A stretch of 64,000 nucleotides of DNA from Methylophilus medardensis (GTDB lineage: Bacteria; Pseudomonadota; Gammaproteobacteria; Burkholderiales; Methylophilaceae). A program made the translations under genes and the position numbers. The stretch lies in assembly GCF_006363915.1 (NCBI RefSeq), contig NZ_CP040946.1; one strand, given 5' to 3'. The notes beneath the pieces were generated by a model, which ran no database searches, was not told the origin of the DNA, and was given only the letters and a program-made list of their open reading frames with translations. This document shows positions 54,820 through 62,319 of this stretch, one piece after another. Each line of letters starts with the position of its first letter. Positions within the stretch are counted from its first letter, which is position 1.

Positions 54820-55065
54820 ATGTCTGTTGTCACTGTCAGAAATTTATCCGAAGAAACACGCCGCGTACACAAGTCGCGGGCAGCTCGTAAACACCGCCGT
54901 CCCGAGGCAGAAATACGTTTTTTAGAAAATGCAGTGAGGCCTGGACATAGAGTCATGCTTGGCACATTGTTAACGGCAATTGGTCGTGAGGCTGAGGGCG
55001 TGGAAATTAAGATTGAGCGAGACCAAACAGCCTCAGTGCCAATGGGTTTTGAATGGTTTTATTAG
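54820..55065 (+). CDS. FitA-like ribbon-helix-helix antitoxin
   Basis: The ATG at 54820 (MSVVTVRNLSEETRRVHKSR) gives 81 residues; a longer frame from 54796 is less likely. RNLSEETRRVHKSRAA and RPEAEIRFLENAVRP match the RHH DNA-binding part of FitA-like antitoxins. The C-terminal part has a divergent toxin-binding end. The stop overlaps the toxin start by 13 bp. The partner toxin is broken, so this is an orphan or decaying antitoxin. Confidence 0.75.
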   Translation: MSVVTVRNLSEETRRVHKSRAARKHRRPEAEIRFLENAVRPGHRVMLGTLLTAIGREAEGVEIKIERDQTASVPMGFEWFY

Positions 55066-55473
55066 AAACCAATGTGATTTCTGAGCCTTTAAAAGCCAGA
55101 GCCGACCCCAAAGTAGCGAACTGGATCAATGCACAACACATTGAAACTTTGTACCCTACTACTTTCGGGCTAGCTGAGCTACGTTTTGGGATTGCAGCGT
55201 TACCATCGGGTAAGCGAAAAGATGTTTTAAATGCCAGCCTTGAACAAAGCGTGTTACTTTTATTTGAAGGTCGTTTTTGTCATTTGACCTAGTATCATCA
55301 CAGGTCTAAGGAAAAAGCTGGCTAAAGTACGTGCGGCTGGTCAAGTGATTGGGCCCGCAAATGGTTACATAGCCGCAATTGCGATGACACATGAGCTCAG
55401 CGTTGCGACTAGAGTCACAAAACCTTATATCGCGGCAGGATTAAGCGTAATTAATCCGTATGATCTGTCATAA
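55053..55473 (+). pseudogene. FitB/VapC-like PIN-domain toxin, frameshifted
   Basis: The 5' frame (55053-55292) encodes MVLLETNVISEPLKARADPK and LYPTTFGLAELRFGIAALP, then stops at LFEGRFCHLT. Family similarity continues in other frames: LSFDLVSSQV, then KKLAKVRAAGQVIGPANGYI and VINPYDLS to a stop at 55471-55473. At least two frameshifts between 55265 and 55320 are needed to explain this. The first active-site Asp of PIN domains is replaced by Glu (LLETNV instead of LLDTNV). An RNase of this family would normally be held by the FitA partner; here it is inactive. Confidence 0.8.
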
Positions 55474-55558
55474 AAGCTGTAAGCATCAAGCTTTAAAAAT
55501 AGATTTTCTTGATTAGCTCTAATATTCAGGAAGCAACCCAATATACCCATGCGTTTTG

Positions 55559-55646
55559 TCCTCCCCGCGTAGTCGGGAATCTAGTGTCGATGACTACATT
55601 GTAAAAAGTCACTGGATACCGGGCTATGCCGGTATGACGAAGAGGA
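55559..55646. repeat. REP-like palindromic intergenic repeat
   Basis: The outer arms TCCTC/GAGGA and the inner GAATCTAGTG/CACTGGATAC pairings fold the ~88-bp interval into an imperfect long hairpin. The phrase CTGGATACCGGGCTATGCC GGTATGACGA split here is typical of dispersed REP/MITE-like elements of proteobacteria. It lies between the fitB remnant and the cysA 3' end. Confidence 0.6.
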
Positions 55647-55706
55647 TCAGCCCTGTAGGGTGGGCAACTAGTTGTCCACCCTACTCATAAACACATACAC
55701 TCTAGG

Positions 55707-56684
55707 CTAGAACACGCGCAACTGCGTTGGTTTTAAATACACGGTTTCACCCTGCTGAAAATTCAGCTGGTTAAACTGCTCACGACCAAGCTCTACATCT
55801 ACATATTGCGCATTGTCTGCGCGTTTAATTTCAAGTCTAACCAATGCGCCGACCGAGTGGACATAAGTCAAGGCACCGGCGATGCTATCGGGCTGCGCAA
55901 TACGACTGACGCCGATTTCATAAGGTCGTACAAAACCCTTGCCTTGTGGGGTCTCAAAAGCGTTCACATTGCCCAAAAACTCGTACACAAATGGCGTAGC
56001 GGGCTGGTCATATACCGCCTGTGGAGAACCCACCTGCTCTACTTGCCCATGGTTCATCACCACAATCGTATCCGCGACTTCGAGCGCTTCTTCCTGATCA
56101 TGCGTCACAAACACACTGGTCACATGCAACTCATCATGCAGACGACGCAACCAGCGGCGTAAATCTTTACGCACCTTGGCATCCAGTGCGCCAAAGGGCT
56201 CATCCAGCAATAACACTTTTGGTTCGACCGCTAAGGCACGCGCCAAGGCAATCCGCTGACGCTGACCACCGGATAATTGCGGCGGATAACGATCAGCCAA
56301 CCAATCCAGTTGTACCAGTTTGAGCAAGTCATGCACCCGTTTTTTGATGTCTGCATTCGACGGCCGCGTTTCTTTTGAACGCACGCGCAAACCAAACGCC
56401 ACGTTTTCAAAGACGGTCATGTGGCGGAACAAGGCGTAATGCTGAAACACAAAGCCGACTTGACGCTCACGCACGTCGCGGTGCGTGGTATCCACGCCAT
56501 CAAATAACACTTGACCACTATCCGGCGATTCGAGGCCGGCAATAATGCGTAACAAGGTCGTTTTACCGCAACCGGAGGGGCCGAGTAAGGCCACCAGCTC
56601 GCCTGAGGGCACTTGCAGATTGATATCACGCAAGGCACTAAATTGGCCGAAACCTTTGTGAATCTGTTGAATGGTAATGCTCAT
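55707..56684 (-). CDS. cysA: Sulfate/thiosulfate ABC transporter ATPase
   Basis: This 325-residue protein has Walker A GPSGCGKTTLLRIIAG, signature LSGGQRQRIALARALA, Walker B KVLLLDEPFGALD, the H-loop VFVTHDQEEAL and a C-terminal TOBE-like domain (~240-325). The intact counterpart of the fragment at 52960-53517. It is last in the sbp-EAL-cysT-cysW-cysA order; 1 bp separates it from cysW. Confidence 0.97.
   Translation of the reverse strand: MSITIQQIHKGFGQFSALRDINLQVPSGELVALLGPSGCGKTTLLRIIAGLESPDSGQVLFDGVDTTHRDVRERQVGFVFQHYALFRHMTVFENVAFGLRVRSKETRPSNADIKKRVHDLLKLVQLDWLADRYPPQLSGGQRQRIALARALAVEPKVLLLDEPFGALDAKVRKDLRRWLRRLHDELHVTSVFVTHDQEEALEVADTIVVMNHGQVEQVGSPQAVYDQPATPFVYEFLGNVNAFETPQGKGFVRPYEIGVSRIAQPDSIAGALTYVHSVGALVRLEIKRADNAQYVDVELGREQFNQLNFQQGETVYLKPTQLRVF
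55933..56459. repeat. 527-bp direct repeat, copy inside intact cysA
   Basis: This is the partner of 52991-53517 in the same orientation. The two copies flank a 2.4-kb segment with GKRPY cassette 2 and the fitAB remnant. Confidence 0.93.
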
Positions 56685-56685
56685 A

Positions 56686-57576
56686 TTAAGCCGTCACTTC
56701 CTTTTCAATATTGGCAGCATCGCGGGAGGCCTGCCATTCGACATATGTTTTTAAAACCAACGTGACTAGCGCCAGCAAGGTGAGCAGCGAGGCAACCGCA
56801 AACGCAGCAGCATAGTTATATTCGTTGTATAAAATTTCGACGTGCAAGGGCATGGTATTGGTCATGCCGCGAATGTGCCCAGAAACCACGGATACTGCGC
56901 CAAACTCACCCATCGCGCGTGCATTGGTGAGGATGACGCCATAAATGAGGCCCCATTTCACATTTGGCAACGTCACATGCCATAGCATTCGCCAGCCTGA
57001 AGCACCGAGCACCAGCGCAGCCTCTTCTTCCTCTTTGCCTTGCGCCTGCATTAAGGGAATCAATTCACGCGCCACAAATGGAAAAGTCACGAAAATAGTG
57101 GCCAGAACGATGCCAGGCACCGCAAATACCACTTTCAAGTCATGGTCAATCAACCACTCACCAAACCAGCCCTGAAAACCGAAAATCAGTACAAAAATCA
57201 AACCCGCAATCACCGGTGACACTGCAAATGGCAGATCAATCAGCGTGATCAGAAAGCTTTTGCCCTTAAAATCAAATTTGGTGATGGCCCAGGCAGCCGC
57301 CACCCCAAACACTAGGTTGAGTGGCACTGAAATGAGCGAGGCAATCAAGGTGAGCTTCATCGCCGATAGGGCGTCTGCCTCGGTAATCGCGGCCAAATAC
57401 ACGCCCCAGCCTTTTCGAAAAGCCTCTGCAAATACGGCGGCGAGCGGGACAAGTAAGAAAAGCCCTAAAAATGCAAGCGTCAACCCAATCAGCCCCCACC
57501 GAACCCATGTGGGTTCAGAAGTCGCGCGCTTAAAAGCGATCTTGCCCTGATATTGTTGAAATTGTGTGGTGTGCAT
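56686..57576 (-). CDS. cysW: Sulfate ABC transporter permease CysW
   Basis: This 296-residue protein has six hydrophobic segments and the permease EAA loop (EEEEAALVLGASGWRMLWHV) that contacts CysA. DLPFAVSPVIAGLIFVL is typical of CysW. The N-terminus has a ~20-residue cytoplasmic extension. Confidence 0.96.
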   Translation of the reverse strand: MHTTQFQQYQGKIAFKRATSEPTWVRWGLIGLTLAFLGLFLLVPLAAVFAEAFRKGWGVYLAAITEADALSAMKLTLIASLISVPLNLVFGVAAAWAITKFDFKGKSFLITLIDLPFAVSPVIAGLIFVLIFGFQGWFGEWLIDHDLKVVFAVPGIVLATIFVTFPFVARELIPLMQAQGKEEEEAALVLGASGWRMLWHVTLPNVKWGLIYGVILTNARAMGEFGAVSVVSGHIRGMTNTMPLHVEILYNEYNYAAAFAVASLLTLLALVTLVLKTYVEWQASRDAANIEKEVTA

Positions 57577-57615
57577 AGATGTTCTACTTAAAAAATGCGA
57601 GGTAAATGGCTTGGG

Positions 57616-58449
57616 TTACTTGTTGCCGTGGCGGTGGTTGCTCCACCATTGCAGTAAATTAATCAGCAACAGTAACAAAAACGAAATCACCAGCATCACC
57701 ACAGCGATCGCCGTGGCACCCGCATAATCATATTGCTCTAGTTTGGTGATGATCATCAACGGCGTGATTTCTGAAATCATCGGCATGTTGCCGGCGATAA
57801 AAATCACCGAGCCATACTCTCCCACCGCACGAGCAAAGACCAAAGAAGATCCAGTGAGCAAGGCGGGCCAAATGGCAGGCAAAATAATTTTATAAAAAGT
57901 TTGCCAACGGTTAGCACCCAAGCTGGCCGCCGCCTCTTCGGCTTCTGCACTAAAGTCTTCGAGGACAGGCTGCACCGTGCGCACCACAAATGGCAAGCCA
58001 ATAAAGGTTAGCGCGACCACCACCCCCAAGGGCGTGAATGCGACTTTAATGCCATGCGGCTCTAGCCATTGTCCTAACCAGCCATTGGGGGCGTAAATCG
58101 CCGTCAGTGAGATACCGGCCACCGCTGTCGGCAACGCAAACGGCAAATCCACCAAGGCGTCTAGAATTTTTTTACCAACAAACTGGTAACGGACGAGCAC
58201 CCAAGCGGTGAGCAATCCAAACACCAGATTAATCAATGCGGCCAACAATGAGGCGCCAAAAGTCAGTTTGTAGGTTGCCACCACGCGAGGCGTGGTCACT
58301 ACCGCCCAAAACTCATGCAAAGTCAGTTCAGTGGTACGCAAAAAAACGGCAGCGAGCGGGATCAAGACAATCAGGCTGAGATAAACCAGCGTGACCCCCA
58401 AAGACAACCCAAAACCGGGTAGTAGATGTTTCTTTTTATTTGATGCCAT
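57616..58449 (-). CDS. cysT: Sulfate ABC transporter permease CysT (CysU)
   Basis: This 277-residue protein has DLPFALPTAVAGISLTAIYA and the EAA loop EAEEAAASLGANRWQTFYKI. A 39-bp gap separates it from cysW. Together with CysW it forms the membrane channel for sulfate. Confidence 0.96.
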   Translation of the reverse strand: MASNKKKHLLPGFGLSLGVTLVYLSLIVLIPLAAVFLRTTELTLHEFWAVVTTPRVVATYKLTFGASLLAALINLVFGLLTAWVLVRYQFVGKKILDALVDLPFALPTAVAGISLTAIYAPNGWLGQWLEPHGIKVAFTPLGVVVALTFIGLPFVVRTVQPVLEDFSAEAEEAAASLGANRWQTFYKIILPAIWPALLTGSSLVFARAVGEYGSVIFIAGNMPMISEITPLMIITKLEQYDYAGATAIAVVMLVISFLLLLLINLLQWWSNHRHGNK

Positions 58450-58560
58450 GTTGTGTGGTAATCAGTGAAAACAGGCGCTAATGTAGCCGCATTTTTTTAA
58501 TTATCAAAAGAATGAATAATCATTTATTTATAAGCGCCTGTTATATTAAAGTGAATGCGC

Positions 58561-59433
58561 TTAAGCTACTTTGGGCGTCTTATGTTGAAACTGGTCATTA
58601 ATCACCTTCGCCACCACGGGCGCAGCCAGCAAATTGCCCTGCAACACGCTCGCGCCTGAGGCAATCGCAATATCCAACTGTTGCTGGGTCTCTATGCCAA
58701 CAATCACCGGGGTGCTACCTAGATCCTGTACCATGGCCACTAATCCTTTTAGCGCCTTGGCTAGGGTTGGTTGTTGCGCCGCCTGATGGATCACCGACAC
58801 ATCAAACTTGATGAAATCGTGTTGCGTCAGCCACAGCCGATATAATTTACTTTGGTGTCCGCCGACATGGTCAAAAGCAATCTGATAACCCAAGGCACGA
58901 TAGTTCTCAATGGCCGAAATTAAATGCTTATCCTGCTCGATCAGCGACTCATTGACTTCAAGCACTACCCGATGTGTGGGCACCGAATACTTATGCAAAA
59001 TCTGCTCAAACACTTTGCCGTGTGCGCTGACTTCGAGCAATAACTTGGGATGCACATTTAAAAATAGCAGGCCGTTTTCTTGGTGAATGGCACGAAAATT
59101 CAATACATGTTGCGAGCGGAAGACGCGGTCAAACTGTACCAATTTGCCGGATTGCTCAGCATAGGTAAATGCAAACTCTGGCGTGCTGCCCAAGGTGCCA
59201 AACAGCGACGGGCGGATCAGGGCCTCATAGCCATAAATATCGCCCTGCTTGGCATCATAAATGGGTTGAAATGCGGTTTTGAGGTGTACGCCGATGAATG
59301 TGCTTTCGTACTCGCCCGAGCTTGCTTCTAGCAGACCCAATTCTTCGAGGTCTAACGATAAGGCTTGCTTTAACTCAGCGCGCAATTGCACCACATGTTC
59401 CGCCTCTTGATTCGATGTTCGTTGTGTCATCAT
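58561..59433 (-). CDS. EAL-domain protein, probably catalytically inactive, in the sulfate operon
   Basis: This 290-residue protein is an EAL domain with no GGDEF or membrane segment. The EAL motif reads YGYEALIRPS and the Asn in FLNVHP and Glu in VLEVNES are present. The DDFGTGYS region is IAFDHVGGHQS, so one metal-binding Asp is His, and the usual Lys/Asp region is FIKFDVSVI. Phosphodiesterase activity is therefore doubtful and it may be a c-di-GMP sensor. It lies between sbp (24 bp upstream) and cysT (111 bp downstream), so it is read with the sulfate transporter. Confidence 0.85.
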   Translation of the reverse strand: MMTQRTSNQEAEHVVQLRAELKQALSLDLEELGLLEASSGEYESTFIGVHLKTAFQPIYDAKQGDIYGYEALIRPSLFGTLGSTPEFAFTYAEQSGKLVQFDRVFRSQHVLNFRAIHQENGLLFLNVHPKLLLEVSAHGKVFEQILHKYSVPTHRVVLEVNESLIEQDKHLISAIENYRALGYQIAFDHVGGHQSKLYRLWLTQHDFIKFDVSVIHQAAQQPTLAKALKGLVAMVQDLGSTPVIVGIETQQQLDIAIASGASVLQGNLLAAPVVAKVINDQFQHKTPKVA

Positions 59434-59457
59434 GACTCCTTGTTGCGCATGCGTTCG

Positions 59458-60438
59458 CTATTTCTGATAAATCTGGTCAAAAATACCGCCATCATTAAAA
59501 TGTGTATTTTCGGCCTCGCTCCAGCTACCAAAGGCTTGTTTCACCGTAAAAGTATTCAATTTTTTGAAATTGCTCTGGCCGGCATCACTGACTTGTGGAC
59601 GTAGATAGTGCTTGGCTGCAATCGCTTGTCCTTGCGGTGAGAAATGAAACTCCAAATAGGCTTGCGCGAGTTTACGCGTGCCTTTTTTGTCCACGACTTT
59701 ATCTACTAATGCCACCGGGTTTTCAGCCAGCACGGTGAGTGGCGGATAGACCACTTCGTATTTGTTTTGGCCGAATTCTTGCTGAATCAAAAAAACTTCG
59801 TTTTCAAACGTAAGCAACACATCGCCCAACTCACGTTGCGCAAAGGTCGTTGTAGCCCCGCGGCCACCGGCATCTAATACAGGGACATGCTTAAACAAAT
59901 CGTTGACGAACTGCTTCGCTTTATTCGCATCGCCGCCTTTTTGTGTCACCGTACCCCATGCGCCCAGATAGCTATATTTCCCATTCCCTGACGTTTTAGG
60001 ATTCGGAATAATCACGGCAACACCCGGCTTCACCAAGTCATCCCAGTCTTTGATTTGCTTTGGATTGCCTTTTCTCACTAAAAAAACCGTCGGCGAAGCG
60101 CTGTATACACTGTTGTTTGGTAAACGCGTTTGCCAATTGGCAGGAATCAACTTGCCCTTTTCAGCGAGAATATCAATGTCTGCAGAGCGGTTCATCGTAA
60201 TCACATCTGCATCCAGACCATCGACCACCGACCGTGCTTGCTTGGTCGAGCCACCATGTGACTGGTTAATGGTCACCGACTCTCCGGTTTTGTCTTTCCA
60301 ATATTGCGCGAATGCGGGGTTTAACTCTTTGTAAAACTCTCTAGTGACGTCATAAGACGCGTTCAGCAGCTCCGCCGCATGTAAAGGCGCAAAGCCAAAT
60401 AAAGCCACCAGTAATAAATGACGAATGATGCGGGACAT
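59458..60438 (-). CDS. sbp: Periplasmic sulfate-binding protein
   Basis: The ATG at 60438 follows AGGAG and gives 326 residues with signal peptide LLLVALFGFAPLHA. LLNASYDVTREFYKELNPAF and INQSHGGSTKQARSVVDGLD are the classic sulfate-binding family signatures. It delivers sulfate to CysTWA. Confidence 0.96.
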   Translation of the reverse strand: MSRIIRHLLLVALFGFAPLHAAELLNASYDVTREFYKELNPAFAQYWKDKTGESVTINQSHGGSTKQARSVVDGLDADVITMNRSADIDILAEKGKLIPANWQTRLPNNSVYSASPTVFLVRKGNPKQIKDWDDLVKPGVAVIIPNPKTSGNGKYSYLGAWGTVTQKGGDANKAKQFVNDLFKHVPVLDAGGRGATTTFAQRELGDVLLTFENEVFLIQQEFGQNKYEVVYPPLTVLAENPVALVDKVVDKKGTRKLAQAYLEFHFSPQGQAIAAKHYLRPQVSDAGQSNFKKLNTFTVKQAFGSWSEAENTHFNDGGIFDQIYQK

Positions 60439-60500
60439 AGCGCACTCCTTGAATGAAAATCTGGAGAACACTATAGCGGGATTTCAATATCTTTAAAAAG

Positions 60501-60527
60501 AATAAAAAATAATATGTTTATAATATT
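60501..60527. promoter_or_regulatory. AT-rich element upstream of sbp shared with cysK upstream region
   Basis: It contains AAAAATAATATGTTTAT, and the cysK upstream region contains AAAAATAATATTTTAT at 61624-61639. Both lie ~60-70 bp upstream of the start codons. CysB sites are AT-rich, so this could be one, but the consensus is too weak to be certain. Confidence 0.3.
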
Positions 60528-60545
60528 AAAGAATATAAAAGGCAC

Positions 60546-60577
60546 AAAAAAACGCCCGCACTGGCAGACGTTTTAAA
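60546..60577 (-). terminator. Terminator after cysK
   Basis: On the minus strand AAAACGTCTGCC pairs with GCGGGCGTTTT through G-U wobbles and is followed by a T-run. It lies just past the cysK stop at 60584 and separates it from the sbp operon. Confidence 0.65.
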
Positions 60578-60583
60578 GTCGGA

Positions 60584-61564
60584 TTAAGCCGGGCTTAATC
60601 CTTGCGCATCAAATACGCCTTCAAACAGCACCGAGCTCAAATAACGTTCGCCAGAATCTGGCAACACCACGACAATGGTTTTACCTGCGTGCGCAGGCAA
60701 CGCTGCATAGCGAGCCGCCACCGCCACGGCAGCACCGCAAGAAATCCCCGCCAATATGCCCTCCTCTAAAGCTAAGCGTCTGGCAAATAGCACCGCGTCT
60801 TCATTGCTGACTTGCGCAATATCATCGACCAGACTCAAATCGAGGGTATCAGGCACAAAACCGGCGCCAATGCCTTGAATTTTGTGTGGCGCCGGCGCTG
60901 GCTCTACGCCGGCGCGAAACTGCGTCAAAATTGGGCTGGTCGCCGGCTCCACCGCCACCGATAGAATCTGCTTACCCTGCGTCTGCTTGAGGTAACGTGA
61001 CACGCCTGTGATGGTGCCACCGGTGCCCACGCCTGCCACGAAAATATCAATATTGCCGCCGGTATCGCGCCAAATTTCAGGTCCGGTGGTTTGCTCATGA
61101 ATGGCAGGATTGGCTGGATTTTTGAACTGTTGAAGTAATACATAGCGTTGAGGGTCTGAGGCGGCAATTTCCTCGGCTTTGGCCACCGCCCCTTTCATGC
61201 CTTTGGCCCCCTCGGTCAATACCAGTTTGGCACCATAAGCCAACAATAGCTTTCTGCGCTCCACACTCATGGTGTCTGGCATGGTCAAAGTGATCGGCAA
61301 GCCTCTGGCTGCAGCAACGAAAGCGAGGGCGATGCCGGTATTCCCGCTGGTCGGTTCCACAATTTCTTTGCCAGGACCCAGTAGACCGCGTTGCTCGGCA
61401 TCCCAGATCATGGCGGCCCCGATACGGCACTTCACTGAGTACGCTGGATTTCGACCCTCAATCTTGGCCAATATGGTGGCCTGGCCGGGCGATGTGATGC
61501 GATTCAAACGAACCAGTGGGGTATTGCCTATACTTTGGGCATTGTCGGTAAACCAGTGTGACAT
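60584..61564 (-). CDS. cysK: Cysteine synthase A (O-acetylserine sulfhydrylase)
   Basis: This 326-residue protein has the PLP lysine in YSVKCRIGAAMIW, the substrate loop EPTSGNTGIALAFVAAARG and the glycine-rich GVGTGGTITGVSRYL. Several sequence features (SVKCRIGA, VEPTSGNTG, LPDSGERYLSS) match CysK rather than CysM. It uses O-acetylserine from CysE and sulfide. Confidence 0.95.
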   Translation of the reverse strand: MSHWFTDNAQSIGNTPLVRLNRITSPGQATILAKIEGRNPAYSVKCRIGAAMIWDAEQRGLLGPGKEIVEPTSGNTGIALAFVAAARGLPITLTMPDTMSVERRKLLLAYGAKLVLTEGAKGMKGAVAKAEEIAASDPQRYVLLQQFKNPANPAIHEQTTGPEIWRDTGGNIDIFVAGVGTGGTITGVSRYLKQTQGKQILSVAVEPATSPILTQFRAGVEPAPAPHKIQGIGAGFVPDTLDLSLVDDIAQVSNEDAVLFARRLALEEGILAGISCGAAVAVAARYAALPAHAGKTIVVVLPDSGERYLSSVLFEGVFDAQGLSPA

Positions 61565-61620
61565 AGTGCTCCCTTGATCAATAAAAGAATTAAATAGCAG
61601 TTTAAAAAGCTTATTCTAAA

Positions 61621-61640
61621 ATTAAAAATAATATTTTATT
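61621..61640. promoter_or_regulatory. AT-rich element upstream of cysK
   Basis: AAAAATAATATTTTAT is nearly the same as the element upstream of sbp (60501-60527) in the same orientation relative to the genes. It is a candidate regulator (CysB-type) site, with low certainty. Confidence 0.3.
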
Positions 61641-61669
61641 AAAACCTTATACCTAAATATTATAATTAA

Positions 61670-61848
61670 ATAGCCGCGCAGTTAACGCTTTACTGACTGC
61701 GCAAAGAATAAAAACACATATGCTAATAAGAAATGATTCTAGTCTTGGCCCTGTTCAAGGCAGAGTGTTTATTTTATAGTTTAAATAGATTCACGCTGAC
61801 CAGACTACTGGAAGCCAGTCACCCTTAGGGACGACTGGCTTTTTTTTC
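61670..61848 (+). ncRNA. Candidate small RNA with 5' hairpin and Rho-independent terminator
   Basis: A strong plus-strand terminator (AGCCAGTC/GACTGGCT, then eight T residues) lies at 61812-61848, but no plus-strand gene precedes it: the nearest coding sequence upstream is cysK on the minus strand. A second hairpin (GCGCAGT/ACTGCGC) lies at 61676-61702. AT-rich DNA at 61600-61670 could hold the promoter. The 61565-61892 gap contains nothing else I can support. The RNA start is a guess. Confidence 0.4.
61812..61848 (+). terminator. Orphan Rho-independent terminator
   Basis: AAGCCAGTC and GACTGGCTT arms with an 11-nt loop and TTTTTTTT on the plus strand; on the minus strand there is no T-run, so it is not a cysK element. 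Confidence 0.8.
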
Positions 61849-61892
61849 GCCTGTCGTCAGCCGTTTGCCAGCATAAAATGAGGGAATGGGCG

Positions 61893-62045
61893 ATGGAGGA
61901 AATAGCGATTGAACACATCGTACAGCAACTAGCTAACATTCGGGAGAGTGCGCTCGAACAACGCCAGCGCTTAGCACAGCCGCCAAAATTACCCGCGCGC
62001 AAAGCGCTGGGCAAATGCGTGGACCGGTCGCAGCTTGATTTTTAA
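61893..62045 (+). CDS. Hypothetical 50-residue protein
   Basis: An ATG at 61893 (or in-frame at 61878) opens 50 codons to a TAA at 62043-62045. The product is Glu/Gln/Arg/Ala-rich and helical in character (HIVQQLANIRESALEQRQRL), with one Cys. No clear ribosome binding site precedes either ATG. I do not recognise it. It may be a real small protein or a remnant, since the next ORF is a gene fragment. Confidence 0.35.
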   Translation: MEEIAIEHIVQQLANIRESALEQRQRLAQPPKLPARKALGKCVDRSQLDF

Positions 62046-62098
62046 CGGCTCATCGTAGCCAAGCATGTTTAAGTATGTTTAATTAGGAGAGCCATTGT

Positions 62099-62173
62099 AT
62101 GTCTGAACAACCGACCCAAAGCGCCTTAGGCGATGTCGCCGCACGAACGCTTGGCGTCTCTTACCACGCTTAA
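62099..62173 (+). pseudogene. Remnant of a family 2 encapsulin-like (SrpI-type) gene
   Basis: An AGGAGA site 10 bp upstream and an ATG at 62099 give a 24-codon ORF that begins MSEQPTQSALGDVAARTLGV. LGDVAAR followed by Leu is the start signature of SrpI/family 2A encapsulin shell proteins, which continue ~280 more residues. Here the frame ends after SYHA. A well-formed hairpin follows 12 bp later, as though a large internal deletion joined the two ends of the gene. Family 2A encapsulins usually package cysteine desulfurase and sit near sulfur genes, which matches the neighbouring cysK. The identification rests on one short motif. Confidence 0.42.
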
Positions 62174-62184
62174 CCTGCGCCGGC

Positions 62185-62225
62185 CACAGCCATTACGCCT
62201 GAGCATCATGCGCGTGATGGCTGTG
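62185..62225 (+). terminator. Long hairpin, possible terminator of the deleted gene
   Basis: CACAGCCATTACGC and GCGTGATGGCTGTG are 14-base arms with one G-T wobble and a 13-nt loop. The downstream sequence is GTATTG, so there is no proper T-run. Confidence 0.55.
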
Positions 62226-62319
62226 TATTGCTATACTGCTGTTGTGACAATCCGCGCCAGCCTCTGTAGAATCAGCACCATTGACCACACACTGCTGCCG
62301 CTTACTGGCACACAGACCG

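Noticed and set aside
61805..62014. Minus-strand 69-codon ORF over the orphan terminator
   Set aside because: It runs through a terminator hairpin and antisense to the 50-codon ORF; no ribosome binding site or family resemblance.
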